Assembly: GCA_002733495.1 (NCBI GenBank)
Contig: NVVV01000064.1
Coordinates: forward strand, 1-52,719
Source of the DNA: Robiginitomaculum sp.
Lineage (GTDB): Bacteria > Pseudomonadota > Alphaproteobacteria > Caulobacterales > Maricaulaceae
Length of the DNA stretch: 52,719 nt
Reading direction: 5' to 3'
The number at the start of each line of letters is the position of its first letter. The first letter of the stretch is position 1. The notes below the pieces were generated by a model. That model ran no database searches. It was not told the DNA's origin and saw only the letters and a list, made by a program, of their open reading frames with translations. Shown in pieces: positions 37,888-45,554 of this stretch. The translations under genes were made by a program, and so were the position numbers.

Positions 37888-37940
37888 TGACACACATCGG
37901 GTGTCAAACATATCAATTTAGTATACAATGACACACATCG
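37888..37940 (+). promoter_or_regulatory. parA promoter with partition operator/centromere sites
   Basis: TTGACA (37888-37893), 17 bp, then TATCAA (37911-37916). The inverted repeat TTGACAC-ACATCGG-GTGTCAA covers the -35 box and spacer, and a half site TGACACACATCG follows at 37929-37940. Binding there by the small ParB-type protein would repress parA. The same motif recurs after the second gene. Confidence 0.75.
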
Positions 37941-37997
37941 AACACACGTTTACCGTGAAACTCAAACTAATAAACTAACGATAATGGGATCAAGATC

Positions 37998-38636
37998 ATG
38001 ATAATAGTATTTGGAAACCGAAAAGGTGGTGTTGGAAAATCAACATCGAGCGTTAATGAAGCAGTTTATATTTTAAATAAGCTAAGTAGTGATGTTGTTA
38101 TCCTTGATGCAGACAGACAAGAAACTGCAGCAGAGTGGGTTTTAGAGCGTGAAGAAAATGAAATTAATCTAGAAAGGGTTCAGCTCGTACAGAAGTACGG
38201 AAAAATAAAAAATACCATTAATGACCTAGCAAGAAAATATAAACATGTTGTTATTGATGTTGCTGGCCGTAATTCTGATGAAATGAGATCTGCTATGCTA
38301 ATAGCTGATGTTATCGTTATGCCGTTCAAACCATCCACAAGCGATTTCAAAACAATCCCGTCTATGATTGAATCAATAGAAGACGCAAGGGAAGTTAACC
38401 CAAAGCTTAGAGCTGTCGCGTTCCTTAATATGTGTAATACCTCTGTTACTAATCGACATGAAGTTAGAGAATGGCGAGAGGTGCTAGAAGAATTCGGGGC
38501 ATTTGAAATTGCACCTAATATGTATGATCGCAAAGTTTATCGTGATTGCCTTATTACTGGCGAGGGCGTAATTGAAATGAATAATCCGCAAGCTAAAGAA
38601 GAAGTAGCGGGACTTCATGGGGTAATCTTCAAATGA
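37998..38636 (+). CDS. parA: ParA-family partition ATPase (type Ib), 212 aa
   Basis: The deviant Walker A motif KGGVGKST lies at residues 10-17 after FGNR, followed by DADRQETAAEW and a VVIDVAGRNSDEM switch. There is no N-terminal DNA-binding domain, so this is the short type Ib form, as in many plasmids. It moves sister plasmid copies apart by binding the nucleoid. A GGGATC ribosome site precedes the ATG. It overlaps the next gene by four bases (ATGA), the usual parA-parB arrangement. Presence of this pair is the strongest sign that the prophage is kept as a plasmid. Confidence 0.92.
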   Translation: MIIVFGNRKGGVGKSTSSVNEAVYILNKLSSDVVILDADRQETAAEWVLEREENEINLERVQLVQKYGKIKNTINDLARKYKHVVIDVAGRNSDEMRSAMLIADVIVMPFKPSTSDFKTIPSMIESIEDAREVNPKLRAVAFLNMCNTSVTNRHEVREWREVLEEFGAFEIAPNMYDRKVYRDCLITGEGVIEMNNPQAKEEVAGLHGVIFK

Positions 38637-39007
38637 AAAAACCAACATTAAGTGCTGCAGCAATAATGGCTAAACACAATAAAAGATCTGGTAGTGAGAA
38701 TGTCGATGCTGAACGTGAGTTCATGGACAAGTCAGATGATGCTAAGGGTGGATATAATGTCGAGCAGTTCCCTTGGCAGGATAAAACTTTATCCAGAATT
38801 TTCGTACCTAAAAGTGAAGACGGCAATCTTCCTCAAATTGGCACTAGAACAAACATAAGATGCCCAGAATGGGATTATGAAGTAGCAAGATGGTTCGCTA
38901 AACAGAGTCCACTTGCAGCTAATACAACTCATGGTGTTTTAATGCAGGCTGTTGCCATTGGATTAGAGGCTTTAATTGAAAAGCACATGAACGGTGGCGA
39001 GTGGTAA
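38633..39007 (+). CDS. Small centromere-binding protein (ParB-type), 124 aa
   Basis: Second gene of the par operon. The N-terminus is basic and probably disordered (KKPTLSAAAIMAKHNKR), the C-terminal half helical (DYEVARWFAKQSPLAANTTHGVLMQAVAIGLEALIEKH), which fits a ribbon-helix-helix or HTH dimer. Type Ib systems pair ParA with such small proteins, which bind repeats beside the operon. TGACACACATCGTGTGTCA begins right after its stop codon. No sequence family is recognised with certainty. Confidence 0.75.
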   Translation: MKKPTLSAAAIMAKHNKRSGSENVDAEREFMDKSDDAKGGYNVEQFPWQDKTLSRIFVPKSEDGNLPQIGTRTNIRCPEWDYEVARWFAKQSPLAANTTHGVLMQAVAIGLEALIEKHMNGGEW

Positions 39008-39091
39008 TGACACACATCGTGTGTCAATTTATAAAATAATGACACACAAAGTTAATATTTTAATACACATCGTGTGTCAATTGTGTATAAT
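39008..39091 (+). promoter_or_regulatory. Par sites and promoter of the downstream operon
   Basis: Perfect palindrome TGACACACATCGTGTGTCA at 39008-39026, a half site TGACACACA at 39040-39048, and TACACATCGTGTGTCAATTG at 39063-39082 overlapping a TATAAT box at 39086-39091. The sites could serve as a centromere (parS) and as operators controlling the genes from 39184 on. Confidence 0.72.
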
Positions 39092-39115
39092 GGCCCTATA
39101 TTAAATAGCACGTAC

Positions 39116-39150
39116 AAAAAAGCCCCTAGAGTGAACAGACTCTAAGGGCT
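39116..39150 (-). terminator. Rho-independent terminator (minus strand)
   Basis: A 12-bp stem AGCCCTTAGAGT/ACTCTAGGGGCT on the minus strand with one T.G pair (C.A on plus), then six T on the minus strand. No minus-strand gene lies between here and 42733, so it probably shields parAB from readthrough of the tail operon. Confidence 0.8.
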
Positions 39151-39183
39151 AGCTATCAATCAAATTGCCATTGGATTAACAAG

Positions 39184-40350
39184 ATGAATAGTACACAACA
39201 TACTAATGCTTTAAAAGTGTTAATATTTTTAACCGGTGCAACTGTAGCTTATTACAGCGCAACGCTTACTTATCAGTTTATGGCTGGTCTATCGCCTACC
39301 CTTGGTAAGATCGGTGTATTATTTGAATTTATCAAGTTCTTCCTTCCAATGGTCGCGCTGTATGCGTTCCAGACAAACAAAAACATACGTGGTCTAGTGC
39401 TTACTTGCATAGGGTTGCTTCTGGTCGCTATGAGCTTTACAGCTTCATTTATAGCCGTAGATGCCGGTTTTGATGAGAATCGAAAGGAGTCAGCAGAGTT
39501 TTTAGCGATTAATCATCGTATAGAACTACTGTCGGACCAGGCTAAACGTGTGACAGAACAAGCGGACCTATTACCTGTAAACTACATCACCAAGCGTGAG
39601 AAGTTAAACAATCAATCTATTAGCATAGAAAATGATATAGCATTACTAATCGGTGATCGGGCTTCATTAACCACTGATAGCCTAGCTGATCAGTTTGGTG
39701 AACAAATCGCCATCGCTGCAGCTATCATCATTGAACTGCTAACCATCGCCACAACAATTGCGCTAAGTCTTTTAGACAATGTTAAGCCTATTGCCAAAGA
39801 ACAAACTAAAAAATCAAAGGACACTAAAATGAAAAAACTATTAATCGCTACCGGCCTTGTTGCTTTAACATCCTCACCGGCAATGGCTGCTGATAGCTGG
39901 ACCACTTTTACACAGAAAAGCGAAATGACTGGTGTAGCTACTCATTACGCAACATCGCCAGCAGTAGAGTCATTAACCCCTATGAGCTTTCCTTATTCAA
40001 ACACGAAAAGTTGGTTAGTTGTTTCATGTATGAACGGTCTTGAATATGCTTACATTGGATTCTCAAAGAAGCCAAATTTACAGTATGGTAGACGAGATAT
40101 GTTTGGCGAATTAAAGTATAACGAATGGTTTTCATGGGGGGATAAATTTGAGCAATTAGTTTACACGCAAAGTGCAGGCAGTAAGTTTTTGCATTTTGAA
40201 GATAGACAAAACGCTATAGATAATATGATATCGTCAAGCAGCATGACTACTGAATTTTGGTGGTATGGTCAGGGCCAAGTTACATTTAAGTACAGCCTTA
40301 AAGGGTCAACAGCAGCAATCGCTAAAATGCGAAATCAGTGTAAGGGTTAA
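39184..40350 (+). CDS. Membrane protein fused in frame to a periplasmic VasI-like protein, 388 aa
   Basis: Residues 1-215 form a membrane protein with helices at about 11-30, 42-62, 70-92 and 175-197 and a coiled soluble part in between. From Met216 on the same frame encodes a complete signal peptide and a secreted domain. That domain has W, LVVSC, FWWYGQGQVTFKYSLKG and a final C, a pattern like VasI/type VI-associated proteins. Either the whole is one fusion or two proteins are made from nested starts (see 39829-40350). The context beside parAB suggests prophage-expressed superinfection exclusion or host-surface change, which is inference. Confidence 0.7.
   Translation: MNSTQHTNALKVLIFLTGATVAYYSATLTYQFMAGLSPTLGKIGVLFEFIKFFLPMVALYAFQTNKNIRGLVLTCIGLLLVAMSFTASFIAVDAGFDENRKESAEFLAINHRIELLSDQAKRVTEQADLLPVNYITKREKLNNQSISIENDIALLIGDRASLTTDSLADQFGEQIAIAAAIIIELLTIATTIALSLLDNVKPIAKEQTKKSKDTKMKKLLIATGLVALTSSPAMAADSWTTFTQKSEMTGVATHYATSPAVESLTPMSFPYSNTKSWLVVSCMNGLEYAYIGFSKKPNLQYGRRDMFGELKYNEWFSWGDKFEQLVYTQSAGSKFLHFEDRQNAIDNMISSSSMTTEFWWYGQGQVTFKYSLKGSTAAIAKMRNQCKG
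39829..40350 (+). CDS. Nested secreted protein (VasI-like), 173 aa, internal start
   Basis: ATG at 39829 with an AAAGGA ribosome site 8 bases upstream. The first 20 residues are a textbook signal peptide (MKKLLIATGLVALTSSPAMA). The mature part has two Cys that may form a disulphide. The first bases ATGAAAAAACTATTA are identical to those of the adhesin gene at 41687. A signal peptide in the middle of a larger protein makes little sense otherwise, so this is probably a separate translation product. Confidence 0.72.
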   Translation: MKKLLIATGLVALTSSPAMAADSWTTFTQKSEMTGVATHYATSPAVESLTPMSFPYSNTKSWLVVSCMNGLEYAYIGFSKKPNLQYGRRDMFGELKYNEWFSWGDKFEQLVYTQSAGSKFLHFEDRQNAIDNMISSSSMTTEFWWYGQGQVTFKYSLKGSTAAIAKMRNQCKG

Positions 40351-40352
40351 TA

Positions 40353-40733
40353 ATGAACTACGCAAAAATTACGCACGAAGATATGATCAACGAAATCATG
40401 GTCCTTAAATCTAAAGATAAGTACCCGATGGAATGGTTTAATATAACTATTACGTTTGATGGCCTATATATACCGGCTATCGTAACTTACTCTGGCGAAA
40501 CTTCTGAGTTAGATATTGAATGCGGCTCTAGAGGTGAAGCAATGCTTATACTTGGTGAAGCTTGGAGTAACGCAGAAAATCTAATGCCACGTTTGCAGTT
40601 CATTTATAACAACATGCCAACGGACCGTATAGGTTGCCCAAAGTGCTTTCGTGTTAGTTACAATAAAATTGACGTAGTTAATAAATTCTGCATCGTTTGC
40701 GGCTTTCATGATTGCGATGCAGGTGTCGAATGA
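40353..40733 (+). CDS. C-terminal zinc-ribbon protein, 126 aa
   Basis: The last third carries CPKCFRVSYNKIDVVNKFCIVC, a CxxC...CxxC zinc ribbon, after an acidic alpha/beta part with no membrane segment. Its ATG lies 2 bp after the upstream stop (TAATAATG), so it is translated with it. Function unknown; maybe regulation or binding of the neighbouring proteins. Confidence 0.65.
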   Translation: MNYAKITHEDMINEIMVLKSKDKYPMEWFNITITFDGLYIPAIVTYSGETSELDIECGSRGEAMLILGEAWSNAENLMPRLQFIYNNMPTDRIGCPKCFRVSYNKIDVVNKFCIVCGFHDCDAGVE

Positions 40734-40820
40734 TTTGGTTATCACTGCAATTGATTAAACTTATTATTTACTTATACGCCATGTATAAATGTAAATATCA
40801 CATAGATGCAGGTAAAAACG

Positions 40821-41429
40821 ATGTATAAAGTAGATCCTAAACACATCATACCGGCACTAACCGGTGATGCGTTACAGGAAAAGCTAGATGAGTTTTCTAG
40901 CAACACTGTAAGCGATAAGCTGCAGGTTAAATTTCACAAGGTTATTGACTATCTAAACAACAAAGCAGCAGGTAAACCACCTAAAGCTACGTTCAATAGA
41001 ATCTATGGCCTTATAGATAAGGTAATGGAAGAAACTGTATACCCTTACGCAATGTGCCAATCTGGTTGCGCTCACTGCTGCAAGATACCTGTTTCAGTAT
41101 CGGCTATTGAGGCGGGTTATATACATCAAGTGACTGGTAAGAAGTTAATCGGTAAACCGGTTGATGATATTGGTTACTGTCCGTTCCTTGATCTCGATAC
41201 AGCTAAGTGCAGTATATATGAAGTTCGCCCTATCGAGTGTCGTTCATTTGCGTCAATGGATAGCTTGGAAGGCTGCGAAGATCCAACGATAAAACACATG
41301 ATGTTTAATGCTAGGCAGAATGGAATGTTGCTAAGTTTTAAAAAGTGGACTGACTTTCAAAGTAAGGCAATTGCAAAGAAGGAAAATCTACCGGCTGAAG
41401 AAGATATTAGATTTTGGTTTGGCAGTTGA
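40821..41429 (+). CDS. YkgJ-family cysteine-cluster protein, 202 aa
   Basis: The hallmark cluster is present: CQSGCAHCC (Cys79, 83, 86, 87), CPFL with Cys120, CSIYEVRPIECRSF with Cys130 and Cys140. This family is thought to bind iron-sulphur or zinc. The ATG at 40821 has AGGT 8 bases before; the upstream ATG at 40806 overlaps that site and is less likely. Such genes are unusual as phage cargo; a role in host metabolism or metal handling during lysogeny is speculation. Confidence 0.82.
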   Translation: MYKVDPKHIIPALTGDALQEKLDEFSSNTVSDKLQVKFHKVIDYLNNKAAGKPPKATFNRIYGLIDKVMEETVYPYAMCQSGCAHCCKIPVSVSAIEAGYIHQVTGKKLIGKPVDDIGYCPFLDLDTAKCSIYEVRPIECRSFASMDSLEGCEDPTIKHMMFNARQNGMLLSFKKWTDFQSKAIAKKENLPAEEDIRFWFGS

Positions 41430-41530
41430 TTGAAAGGGGCGGCGCTGAGACACCGCCTCTAAACATCAATCAAACGTCATTACTGCCATTGGGAGGTAAT
41501 AACAACGGATTGGAAGATAGCAATACAGAC

Positions 41531-41553
41531 AAGCCATAACAAGGGCTTTTTTT
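41531..41553 (+). terminator. Weak rho-independent terminator (plus strand)
   Basis: A short AAGCC/GGGCTT stem with 7 T after it. It comes about 100 bp after the YkgJ-type gene and before the adhesin promoter. Confidence 0.5.
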
Positions 41554-41581
41554 ATATTTCAAACTTTATTTACATTTTATT

Positions 41582-41609
41582 TCGTTTAGAGAAATTTTTC
41601 TCTAAACGA
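41582..41609 (+). promoter_or_regulatory. 28-bp palindromic operator at the adhesin promoter
   Basis: Arms TCGTTTAGAGAAA (41582-41594) and TTTCTCTAAACGA (41597-41609) are exact reverse complements with a 2-bp centre. A TATATT box follows at 41610-41615, 70 bp before the ATG. A regulator bound here would control the adhesin gene. Confidence 0.7.
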
Positions 41610-41686
41610 TATATTCAGCAAGATCAGACCAGTCTAGAATGCGCCACGTACACCAAACATCATTCTAACTTAACTGAGAAATCAAA

Positions 41687-42676
41687 ATGAAAAAACTATT
41701 ATTAGCTACTATCGTAGCATCTACTTTTTCTTCTACTGCTGTTATGGCTCAAGATGCTGATCGCATCCCGTATTCAACTGATGTGAAAGTATCTGCTTTT
41801 AATAAAGCTTTTGAGCAAGCTGGAAGCACTACACAAATTAACAAAATGGTTGATCTTGTAACTGGTGAAGTATCTTATACACTTATTCAAGATGGTAGCT
41901 CACCTGTTAAGCTAACTTCTGAAAGCGAAGAAAAATTCAAAGCTGCTTTAGGCAAAGCAATTAACGACAACCGTAGCAATGGCGTTAACCCAATTGAAAC
42001 GCCAGTTTCAGAAAAAATTGATATGGTTAACCAGAAGTTCACTGATTTAGGCTTAACGGCTCACGTTACACAATCTGCAGACGGTAAAAGCTACCTAGTA
42101 TATGGTGACGGCGAATCAATCGCACTTAATGATCTAGATGCAGACGGTATCGCTGACATTAAAGAACGTGCAACAAAAGCGATTAAAGAAGACCAGATCA
42201 CACCGGTAACACCTATCGAAGGCGAAAAGCCTGAACCAACACAACTAGATCGTGTTGTTGCTGGTCTTCAAGATAAAGCTGCTGAACTACGTGAAGAATA
42301 TACTGGCGAACGTGCTCAACAATATGTTGAGCAACAGCAAACACGCGATGATGCACAAGATAAAGCATTCAACGAATTCAAATTCGAAACTCAAGCTGAT
42401 ATCGCTAACCTATACAACGAAATAGACCGTCTAGACGAGAAAATGGACGGCGTTATGGCTGGTACTCACGCAATCAATAATGCGCGTCCGTTCCTAACTC
42501 GATCTGGCCAAACTGCTGTAGGTGTTGGTGCTGGTTTCGCTGGTAACAGTGGCGCTATTGCAATCGGTGCTGCTCATAGCTTCAACGAAAACTGGTCTAC
42601 TTCAATGACGGTTAACATCACTACCGGTTCATACAGTGAAGTATCAGGCGGCGCGGGTGTTCAATACATCTTTTAA
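41687..42676 (+). CDS. Trimeric autotransporter-like adhesin (YadA anchor), 329 aa
   Basis: A signal peptide (residues 1-21, cleavage after AVMA), a globular part of ~200 residues with a calcium-binding-like DLDADGIADIKE loop at 149-160, a coiled-coil stalk at ~215-262, and a C-terminal YadA-type beta-barrel anchor at ~265-329 (RPFLTRSGQTAVGVGAGF to GGAGVQYIF, ending in Phe). Such proteins are outer-membrane trimers used for adhesion. In a prophage it would be a lysogenic conversion factor. A terminator follows directly. Confidence 0.82.
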   Translation: MKKLLLATIVASTFSSTAVMAQDADRIPYSTDVKVSAFNKAFEQAGSTTQINKMVDLVTGEVSYTLIQDGSSPVKLTSESEEKFKAALGKAINDNRSNGVNPIETPVSEKIDMVNQKFTDLGLTAHVTQSADGKSYLVYGDGESIALNDLDADGIADIKERATKAIKEDQITPVTPIEGEKPEPTQLDRVVAGLQDKAAELREEYTGERAQQYVEQQQTRDDAQDKAFNEFKFETQADIANLYNEIDRLDEKMDGVMAGTHAINNARPFLTRSGQTAVGVGAGFAGNSGAIAIGAAHSFNENWSTSMTVNITTGSYSEVSGGAGVQYIF

Positions 42677-42701
42677 TTAATACCGTACCTAAATAAAACT
42701 A

Positions 42702-42728
42702 AGCCCGCTATCTAAGCGGGCTTTTTTT
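42702..42728 (+). terminator. Rho-independent terminator (plus strand)
   Basis: A perfect 8-bp stem AGCCCGCT/AGCGGGCT, 5-base loop, seven T on the plus strand. It ends the adhesin transcript and lies 5 bp from the convergent end of the tail operon; on the minus strand the tail is only TTAGTTTTATTT. Confidence 0.93.
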
Positions 42729-42732
42729 GTGC

Positions 42733-45552
42733 CTAACTAAAAGTAGTTACCACCCCCGTTTTAACTGAGTTCGTAAAGTACGCAGCATAAGCACCACCAA
42801 CGGCGGGAACGTTACCGGATACGATAGAACCCCTGTTTGTGTTGCGGTGTGTCACTTGTGGCTGTTGGTCTATCAATACATTAGCTGAACCGTCAGGTCG
42901 GCGTATTATTAAAATAACGGGCAACTCGCTCTCATACTCCACAATGCAGTAAGGGCGCAAATTTCGGTTAGCAGGTGGAACAATAACAAGCGGACGTATT
43001 CCGTATGAGTGAATGATCTTATTTTGCAGAAAGGCATCATCATCAAGAATAACAACGCCGTTATCAGTGAAGCCGATTAACTGAAATAAATTAATATGCT
43101 TCACTGTTCCGACTGTTGTATTTTCTCCGCACGTTGTTCTGAGTGCCGCGTCATAACAGTATTTAGGGTCTGTTGTTCTAAACCCTGTAGTTCCTGACAA
43201 TTCAGGGGAATAAGCGCGGTTTATATAAACCAAAAAAGAACCTGTGCGCGGATCGAAACCCATTGCTAAATCGTTAAACGTGCTACCGAAAACGGGAATG
43301 TTAACCATTTTATCGCCGTCATCAGAGCGTAAAAACAGATCAATACCGGTATCCGGTGCTGTGGCCGTAATTGATTCTATTACAATACCCTGCCAGATTG
43401 GATCTAACCAAACCCAGTTCGTGTTGTCAGTTCCAACAGCCAAGAAATCAGCGCCAACAGTATTTTCAATTATAGTGCCTGTCGAATCATTGATAGCTAA
43501 GTCAAAAACGTGAGTGCCTAAACCATTAGTAAACTTAGCATTTGCGACAATACCATCTAAGTAAGTACCACGATTAGCAGAATAACCTATAGTATTAAAA
43601 CCCCATGAACCGCCTGTATGATTAGGAACCGTATTATCATAACGTGTGATAATACCAGTGTCTAAGTCAGTTTTTATTATATTGGTATGCTCAGTGCCAA
43701 TCGTACCCCGTTGCCATTCAAGCTTAATATTCCAGTTACCACTAACTAAACCTAAAAGACATTCTCCACCGCCTGCATATCCGCCAGTGTTAAACATTTC
43801 AAGATTTCCGAGTGTGGTTATTCCTATGTATGTCTGTGATCCTGCGTTAGTCGAACCGAAGATTGGTTTAGTGTCTGCGTCCCTAACGTAATTCAATAAA
43901 TCGAACTCTAAATAGTTTGTACCATCTTGAGGGTTAAAAGCTGATTGTGCTTGAATTAGCTGGTTTATACCGTCTAGCTGTAGATAAGAGCGAATGCTGT
44001 CATCCCATCTTCGATCCCACGTAATCGCGGTAAAGCCATTACTACCGCCGGCGGGGGCAAGGGTTTCAGAACGGTATAAAATACGCCATAGTCCGCCCCA
44101 GTCAGCAAAGTCTTTATTATCGTCTTCTGTAAAATCGGCCGCTACTGTAGGTGTTTGAGTGGTGGAATTATCAACCATGACGAAAGCAGGACCAAGGCCA
44201 ATGTCATCGTCAATATGTTCTATTACAGAACCTTCACCAAGGTCAACATAAGAATTCATATCAAAGTTTTGAACTCGAATATTACGGCCAGAATTCAAAA
44301 AATCTTCGACAAATAAATCTGTTTTGGTTGTAAAATCTGTCATCGTACCCATCGACCAATGGCTAAGGCCAAGGAATAATTCCAGCAAAGAACCGGTAAA
44401 TGACTGTCTAACGCTAAACCATCCTGCTGTATTTTGGATTGTCCAGTTACCAGCATAAGCACCAGTTGAAGCACAAGTATTGCCCGTCCCCTCATCAATA
44501 TTAAGATATTGGTCTGTTCCTGCTGTTGTACCGGTATTATGAATATCCCAAATAAAACCTTGATAACGAATAGTTCCGGATCTTGAATTTGCATAACCAA
44601 CTTGATCAATTCGCATATCTAAACCACTAATAGCGCCGGCGATTGTAGCCATAACAACACCATTTATTAATATGTTTGTTTCAGTTGCTTTACGCTGTAA
44701 TTGCCATGTTATTTCTTTGTCAAAATTAATAGATGATTTATCGAAAAGTGGGAATGATCCAATATAAGCCCCGTTACGAAATGCCAACTCAACTTGTAAA
44801 TCGTTTCCAACTTCACGAAAACGAATAGCGGTGTCATCATCAGAGTTTGAGCTTGAACCTGTACTATTTCCCATCCACGCCCGCCAGCTACCATCTACTA
44901 TCATTCTGGCAGTTTTCCACTCTATGTAAGACGAATCATTACCGCCACGCCAGTTCCAATCTCCGCCTGTTGATTTATTTAACTCATTATCAACACCATT
45001 AAAATAGTGCTTAGTTAGGCCGTGTGGTGTTGAAACGGTATGTACCTGAAATGGTCCATCATTGAATGTTTTATTTAGATCTGGATGCTCAAAATAATCT
45101 CCGTTATTCATATCATCTCGTCTAAAAAACAAGCGCACATCAGCATCGGGATCACCTTCAAAACCACGCTCTAAACGGATTGTTACTTGTTCGCCATTTA
45201 TGGCTGCGTGTGGCCCCCAAGTTCTTATATCACCACGTATAGACAGTGAGATAGAATTATCAGCATTAACACGAACAAAATTAAGATGATCTGTCGAGTC
45301 TATAAAGTACTGCTGTAAGTTTGGTGTCCAGTCACGAACAGTAAATTCAAACGGGTTTATGGCTACGCTTGGTGCGCCTAAACCCTCAAAAGTTCCGTAT
45401 GACGGCACTAAACCCCAGTTGTAAGAGTAGGGGTCAAATATATTTTCCTGTCTAAAGCCTTGTGCTGTTAAGTCTTGAGAACCATAAGCGGATAGCTCTT
45501 TTTTATCTGCGTTTTCTTTAATTATGCGGTGCTGAGAAGTGAGTAAAGTCAT
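42733..45552 (-). CDS. Large tail appendage / putative receptor-binding protein, 939 aa
   Basis: The last gene of the structural operon. Rich in Gly, Asn, Thr, Asp and Trp, with repeated lectin-like strands (YLQLDGINQLIQAQSAFN; YLEFDLLNYV; GGSWGFNTIGYS), typical of concanavalin/LamG-type carbohydrate-binding modules in phage fibres. No signal peptide or collagen repeat. A strong AGGAGGG ribosome site precedes the ATG. It probably binds host surface sugars. Assignment by composition and place. Confidence 0.68.
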   Translation of the reverse strand: MTLLTSQHRIIKENADKKELSAYGSQDLTAQGFRQENIFDPYSYNWGLVPSYGTFEGLGAPSVAINPFEFTVRDWTPNLQQYFIDSTDHLNFVRVNADNSISLSIRGDIRTWGPHAAINGEQVTIRLERGFEGDPDADVRLFFRRDDMNNGDYFEHPDLNKTFNDGPFQVHTVSTPHGLTKHYFNGVDNELNKSTGGDWNWRGGNDSSYIEWKTARMIVDGSWRAWMGNSTGSSSNSDDDTAIRFREVGNDLQVELAFRNGAYIGSFPLFDKSSINFDKEITWQLQRKATETNILINGVVMATIAGAISGLDMRIDQVGYANSRSGTIRYQGFIWDIHNTGTTAGTDQYLNIDEGTGNTCASTGAYAGNWTIQNTAGWFSVRQSFTGSLLELFLGLSHWSMGTMTDFTTKTDLFVEDFLNSGRNIRVQNFDMNSYVDLGEGSVIEHIDDDIGLGPAFVMVDNSTTQTPTVAADFTEDDNKDFADWGGLWRILYRSETLAPAGGSNGFTAITWDRRWDDSIRSYLQLDGINQLIQAQSAFNPQDGTNYLEFDLLNYVRDADTKPIFGSTNAGSQTYIGITTLGNLEMFNTGGYAGGGECLLGLVSGNWNIKLEWQRGTIGTEHTNIIKTDLDTGIITRYDNTVPNHTGGSWGFNTIGYSANRGTYLDGIVANAKFTNGLGTHVFDLAINDSTGTIIENTVGADFLAVGTDNTNWVWLDPIWQGIVIESITATAPDTGIDLFLRSDDGDKMVNIPVFGSTFNDLAMGFDPRTGSFLVYINRAYSPELSGTTGFRTTDPKYCYDAALRTTCGENTTVGTVKHINLFQLIGFTDNGVVILDDDAFLQNKIIHSYGIRPLVIVPPANRNLRPYCIVEYESELPVILIIRRPDGSANVLIDQQPQVTHRNTNRGSIVSGNVPAVGGAYAAYFTNSVKTGVVTTFS

Positions 45553-45554
45553 GG

